In this document: piece by piece, positions 61,825-64,000 of the stretch
Layout of the letters: each line of letters opens with the position of its first letter
Numbering within the stretch: the stretch's first letter is position 1
From: Brevundimonas sp.
GTDB taxonomy: Bacteria; Pseudomonadota; Alphaproteobacteria; Caulobacterales; Caulobacteraceae
Length of the DNA: 64,000 nucleotides
NCBI RefSeq assembly: GCF_013912065.1
Contig: NZ_JACESA010000001.1
Location: 248,001 to 312,000, forward strand
Direction: 5' to 3'
Notes under the pieces: model-generated
Databases searched by the model: none
Seen by the model: the letters and a program-made list of their open reading frames with translations, nothing else
Told to the model about the DNA's origin: nothing
Made by a program: the position numbers and the translations under genes

Positions 61825-62064
61825 TCAGCCCGCCGACTTTTCGTCGATGAACTTGACCGCATCGCCGACCGTCTGGATGTGCTCGGCGGCGTCATCCGGG
61901 ATCTCGATGTCGAATTCTTCTTCGAAGGCCATCACCAGCTCGACGTTGTCGAGCGAGTCGGCGCCCAGGTCGTCGATGAAGCTGGCCTTTTCCGTGACCT
62001 TGTCCGGATCGGCGTCCAGGTGGTCGATGACGATCTTGCGAACGCGCTCGAGGGTGTCGGACAT
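61825..62064 (-). CDS. acpP: Acyl carrier protein
   Basis: The 79-residue acidic four-helix protein has the phosphopantetheine site Ser37 in [20 protein letters not shown]. It starts [16 protein letters not shown]. Carries growing acyl chains for FabD, FabG and FabF, whose genes surround it. Set off from both neighbours by hairpins, which fits its need for much higher expression. Confidence 0.98.
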   Translation of the reverse strand: MSDTLERVRKIVIDHLDADPDKVTEKASFIDDLGADSLDNVELVMAFEEEFDIEIPDDAAEHIQTVGDAVKFIDEKSAG

Positions 62065-62149
62065 GAGTGTCTCTCTGCCTGTTTAAAATCGCCGTAGAGG
62101 CGGGGGTAGCTTCAAAAATCGCCGTCTCACGGCAGCGGCGGCGATGCAA

Positions 62150-62204
62150 GCCCGAAAGCCTGAAACGCCGATGCGTTCCTGCCCTTTAGCACAGGCTTTC
62201 GGGC
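62150..62204. repeat. Perfect 13-bp inverted repeat between fabG and acpP
   Basis: GCCCGAAAGCCTG (62150-62162) and CAGGCTTTCGGGC (62192-62204) enclose a 29-base loop. On the minus strand it follows fabG by about 33 bases and precedes acpP by about 86. No T-tract follows, so it may be a processing or stabilising hairpin, or a weak terminator for fabG ahead of an acpP promoter. Confidence 0.5.
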
Positions 62205-62236
62205 GGGAAATAGTCTGTTGCGTGTCGTGATCGCGA

Positions 62237-62977
62237 TCAGATCATCGCCATGCCGCCGTTCACATGCAGGGTCTGGCCCGTCACATAGGCGGCTTCGTTC
62301 GACGAAAGATAGACGGCGGCGGCGGCGATCTCGTCGCCCGTGCCCAGCCGACCGGCCGGAATCCGACCCAGAATCGCCTCGCGCTGCTGGTCGTTCAGCA
62401 CATCAGTCATCGGCGAGGCGATGAAGCCCGGCGCGATACAGTTGACCGTGATCCCGCGCGACCCGACCTCCTGCGCCAGCGACTTGGAAAAGCCGATCAT
62501 CCCCGCCTTGGACGCCGAATAATTGGTCTGACCGGGGTTGCCGGTCACGCCCACGACCGAGGTCACGCCGATGATTCGCCCCGAACGCCGCTTCATCATC
62601 CCCTTCACCGCCGCGCGGGTCAGGCGGAAATAGCTTTCCAGATTGACGGTCAGGACGGACTGGAAGTCCTCGTCCTTCATCCGCATCAGCAGGCCGTCCT
62701 TGGTGATGCCCGCGTTGGCCACCAGAATATCCAGCGGCGCCCCCGCCGCCGCCTCGGCCGCAGCGACCAGATTATCGACCGACTCGGGGTCCGACAGGTT
62801 CGCCGTGGCGAAATACGCCCGCTCCCCCAGTTCCTTGGCCAGATCCGCCAGCACCGCCTCGCGCGTGCCCGACAGCACCACGGTCGCGCCTTGGGCGTGC
62901 AGCGCCCGCGCCACCGCCCCGCCGATCCCGCCCGTCGCGCCGGTCACCAGCGCGGTCTTGCCTGCAAGATTGAACAT
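62237..62977 (-). CDS. fabG: 3-oxoacyl-[acyl-carrier-protein] reductase
   Basis: NADPH-dependent short-chain reductase of 246 residues. It has KTALVTGATGGIGGAVARAL at the N-terminus (cofactor loop), NAGITKDGLLMRMKDEDF, VTSVVGVTGNPGQTNYSASK (catalytic Ser, Tyr-x3-Lys) and INVNGGMAMI-like LHVNGGMAMI at the end. Standard length. Lies downstream of fabD across a 170-bp gap that is mostly a large inverted repeat. Confidence 0.96.
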   Translation of the reverse strand: MFNLAGKTALVTGATGGIGGAVARALHAQGATVVLSGTREAVLADLAKELGERAYFATANLSDPESVDNLVAAAEAAAGAPLDILVANAGITKDGLLMRMKDEDFQSVLTVNLESYFRLTRAAVKGMMKRRSGRIIGVTSVVGVTGNPGQTNYSASKAGMIGFSKSLAQEVGSRGITVNCIAPGFIASPMTDVLNDQQREAILGRIPAGRLGTGDEIAAAAVYLSSNEAAYVTGQTLHVNGGMAMI

Positions 62978-62992
62978 CTGTTCCCTCTCCTA

Positions 62993-63147
62993 TCCTTCTC
63001 CCCTTGCGGGAGAAGGTGGCCCGTAGGGCCGGATGAGGGGTCATGCGGACCCCTCCGGTTAATGGTTATAGGGTCATCCGGCTCCACCGGCGAAACCCCT
63101 CATCCGTCACGCTTCGCGCGCCACCTTCTCCCGCAAGGGGAGAAGGA
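62993..63147. repeat. REP-like composite inverted repeat between fabD and fabG
   Basis: The arms at 62993-63020 and 63120-63147 are perfectly complementary over 28 bases (outer CCTTCTCCCC, inner GAAGGTGGC); a second pair, GGATGAGGGG and CCCCTCATCC, lies inside. Each outer arm is itself an imperfect palindrome (CTCCC...GGGAG). The right arm abuts the fabD stop. This is the shape of dispersed intergenic REP/BIME elements found in Caulobacterales. No other full copy is seen in the window. Confidence 0.7.
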
Positions 63148-64000
63148 TCAAAGGCTCTTCGCGAAGGCTTCCAGTTCTTCCGGCGTATTCAGCGGCAGGC
63201 TCTCGGCCTCCGGCGCGATCCGCTTGGCCATGCCGGTCAGGACCTTGCCCGAGCCGATCTCGACGAAGCGGGTCGCCCCACCTTCAGTCGCCATCCACTC
63301 CATGCTCTCGCGCCAGCGCACCCGGCCGGTCACCTGTTCGACCAGCAAACGACGAATGACCTCGGGATCGCTCTCGGGCCGCGCCAACACATTGGCCACC
63401 ACGGGCACAGCGGGCGCCAGGATCGTCGCCGCCGCCAGGGCCGCCGCCATCTCGTCCGCCGCCGGCTGCATCAGCGGGCAGTGGAAGGGCGCCGAGACGT
63501 TCAGCGGGATGGCCCGCGCGCCCAGTTCCTTGGCCTTCTCGATGGCCCGGTCCACAGCCGCCTTCTCGCCGGAGATGACGATATTGCCGGCGTTGTTGTC
63601 ATTGGCGACCACGCAGACGCCCACTTCAGCGCCCGCCGCCGCCGCGGCCTCGGCCAGGGCTAGGTCGGTCTTGGGACCGATCAGCGAGGCCATCGCCCCC
63701 TGCCCCACCGGCACGGCGCGCTGCATCGCCTGTCCGCGCAGCTTCAGCAGTCGCGCCGTGTCGGACAGCGAGATCGCGCCCGCCGCCGCCAGGGCCGAAT
63801 ATTCGCCCAGCGAGTGACCGGCCACATAGGCCGCCGTCGTCACATCGAAACCGAACTCGACCTTCAACGCCCGGATCGCCGCCATCGACACCGCCATCAG
63901 GGCGGGTTGGGCGTTCTCGGTCAGGGTCAGCTGATCCTCTGGCCCTTCGCGCATCAGCACCGACAGTTTCTGGCCCAGGGCCTCGTCCACCTCGGCGAAG
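63148..64000 (-). CDS. fabD: Malonyl-CoA:ACP transacylase (5' part outside window)
   Basis: Loads malonyl groups onto ACP. About 284 codons are visible; the start is beyond the right edge. The nucleophile elbow GHSLGEYSALAAAGAI carries the catalytic Ser, with QPALMAVSMAAIRAL upstream, VGQGAMASLIG, NVSAPFHCPLMQPAADEMAA (catalytic His region) and VTGRVRWRESMEWMATEG downstream. First of the minus-strand fabD-fabG-acpP-fabF series. Confidence 0.95.
   Translation of the reverse strand, partial: FAEVDEALGQKLSVLMREGPEDQLTLTENAQPALMAVSMAAIRALKVEFGFDVTTAAYVAGHSLGEYSALAAAGAISLSDTARLLKLRGQAMQRAVPVGQGAMASLIGPKTDLALAEAAAAAGAEVGVCVVANDNNAGNIVISGEKAAVDRAIEKAKELGARAIPLNVSAPFHCPLMQPAADEMAAALAAATILAPAVPVVANVLARPESDPEVIRRLLVEQVTGRVRWRESMEWMATEGGATRFVEIGSGKVLTGMAKRIAPEAESLPLNTPEELEAFAKSL

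Overview
This window looks like chromosomal DNA of a Caulobacterales alphaproteobacterium, most like Brevundimonas. It is uniformly GC-rich, has dense short-gap operons with many ATGA stop/start overlaps, and carries a TipN-like polarity protein, an HWE-family kinase, a class II DAHP synthase and an alphaproteobacterial lptF-lptG-lptD-surA-pdxA-ksgA order. I see no phage, insertion sequence, CRISPR array or rRNA. One tRNA (Val, CAC) is present. Both window edges cut genes: chorismate mutase on the left and fabD on the right.

Layout. 1-4.0 kb is an aromatic amino acid block: chorismate mutase, a short prephenate dehydratase without an ACT domain, a Tat/lipoprotein D-amino-acid-oxidase-like protein with permuted domain order, and class II DAHP synthase. 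A 33-codon ORF with seven Tyr/Phe codons among eleven sits between prephenate dehydratase and chorismate mutase, with alternative pairings downstream, and looks like an undescribed aromatic leader-peptide attenuator. 4-13.7 kb holds small genes, an AlaC-like aminotransferase, tRNA-Val, a DAACS symporter, gph, glmU-rpiA, glutathione reductase and a type B carboxylesterase. 13.8-20.8 kb has an HWE kinase with its single-domain response regulator, a phytoene-dehydrogenase-like oxidoreductase and a single-chain MmeI-type restriction-modification enzyme whose start codon lies in a hairpin loop.

20.9-28.3 kb is a complete divergent histidine-utilisation locus (hutF-hutC-hutI against hutG-hutU-hutH) with a 14-bp perfect palindrome between the arms as the likely HutC operator. 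28.3-36.7 kb has type 2 isopentenyl-diphosphate isomerase, a secreted protein made of five PPC domains, folD, a lemA-TPM-TPM operon, and an EEP nuclease convergent with a phospholipase D-type enzyme. 36.9-48.2 kb has a small membrane protein, tipN, a catalytically dead peptidase-C15-like protein, an MFS transporter, DUF423, prolyl iminopeptidase, DoxX, pirin with a divergent LysR regulator, two I78-type lipoproteins, holC and pepA.

48.4-57.6 kb is the envelope operon lptF-lptG-lptD-surA-pdxA-ksgA plus an aminotransferase. 57.7-64 kb runs on the minus strand: fabD-fabG-acpP-fabF-mltG-yicC-gmk, with structured intergenic elements between the fatty-acid genes. Most genes are core housekeeping. 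The least ordinary signals are the aromatic leader, the permuted oxidase, the restriction enzyme with its start-codon hairpin, the pseudo-peptidase next to tipN, and a stack of inverted repeats at 43.26-43.41 kb.
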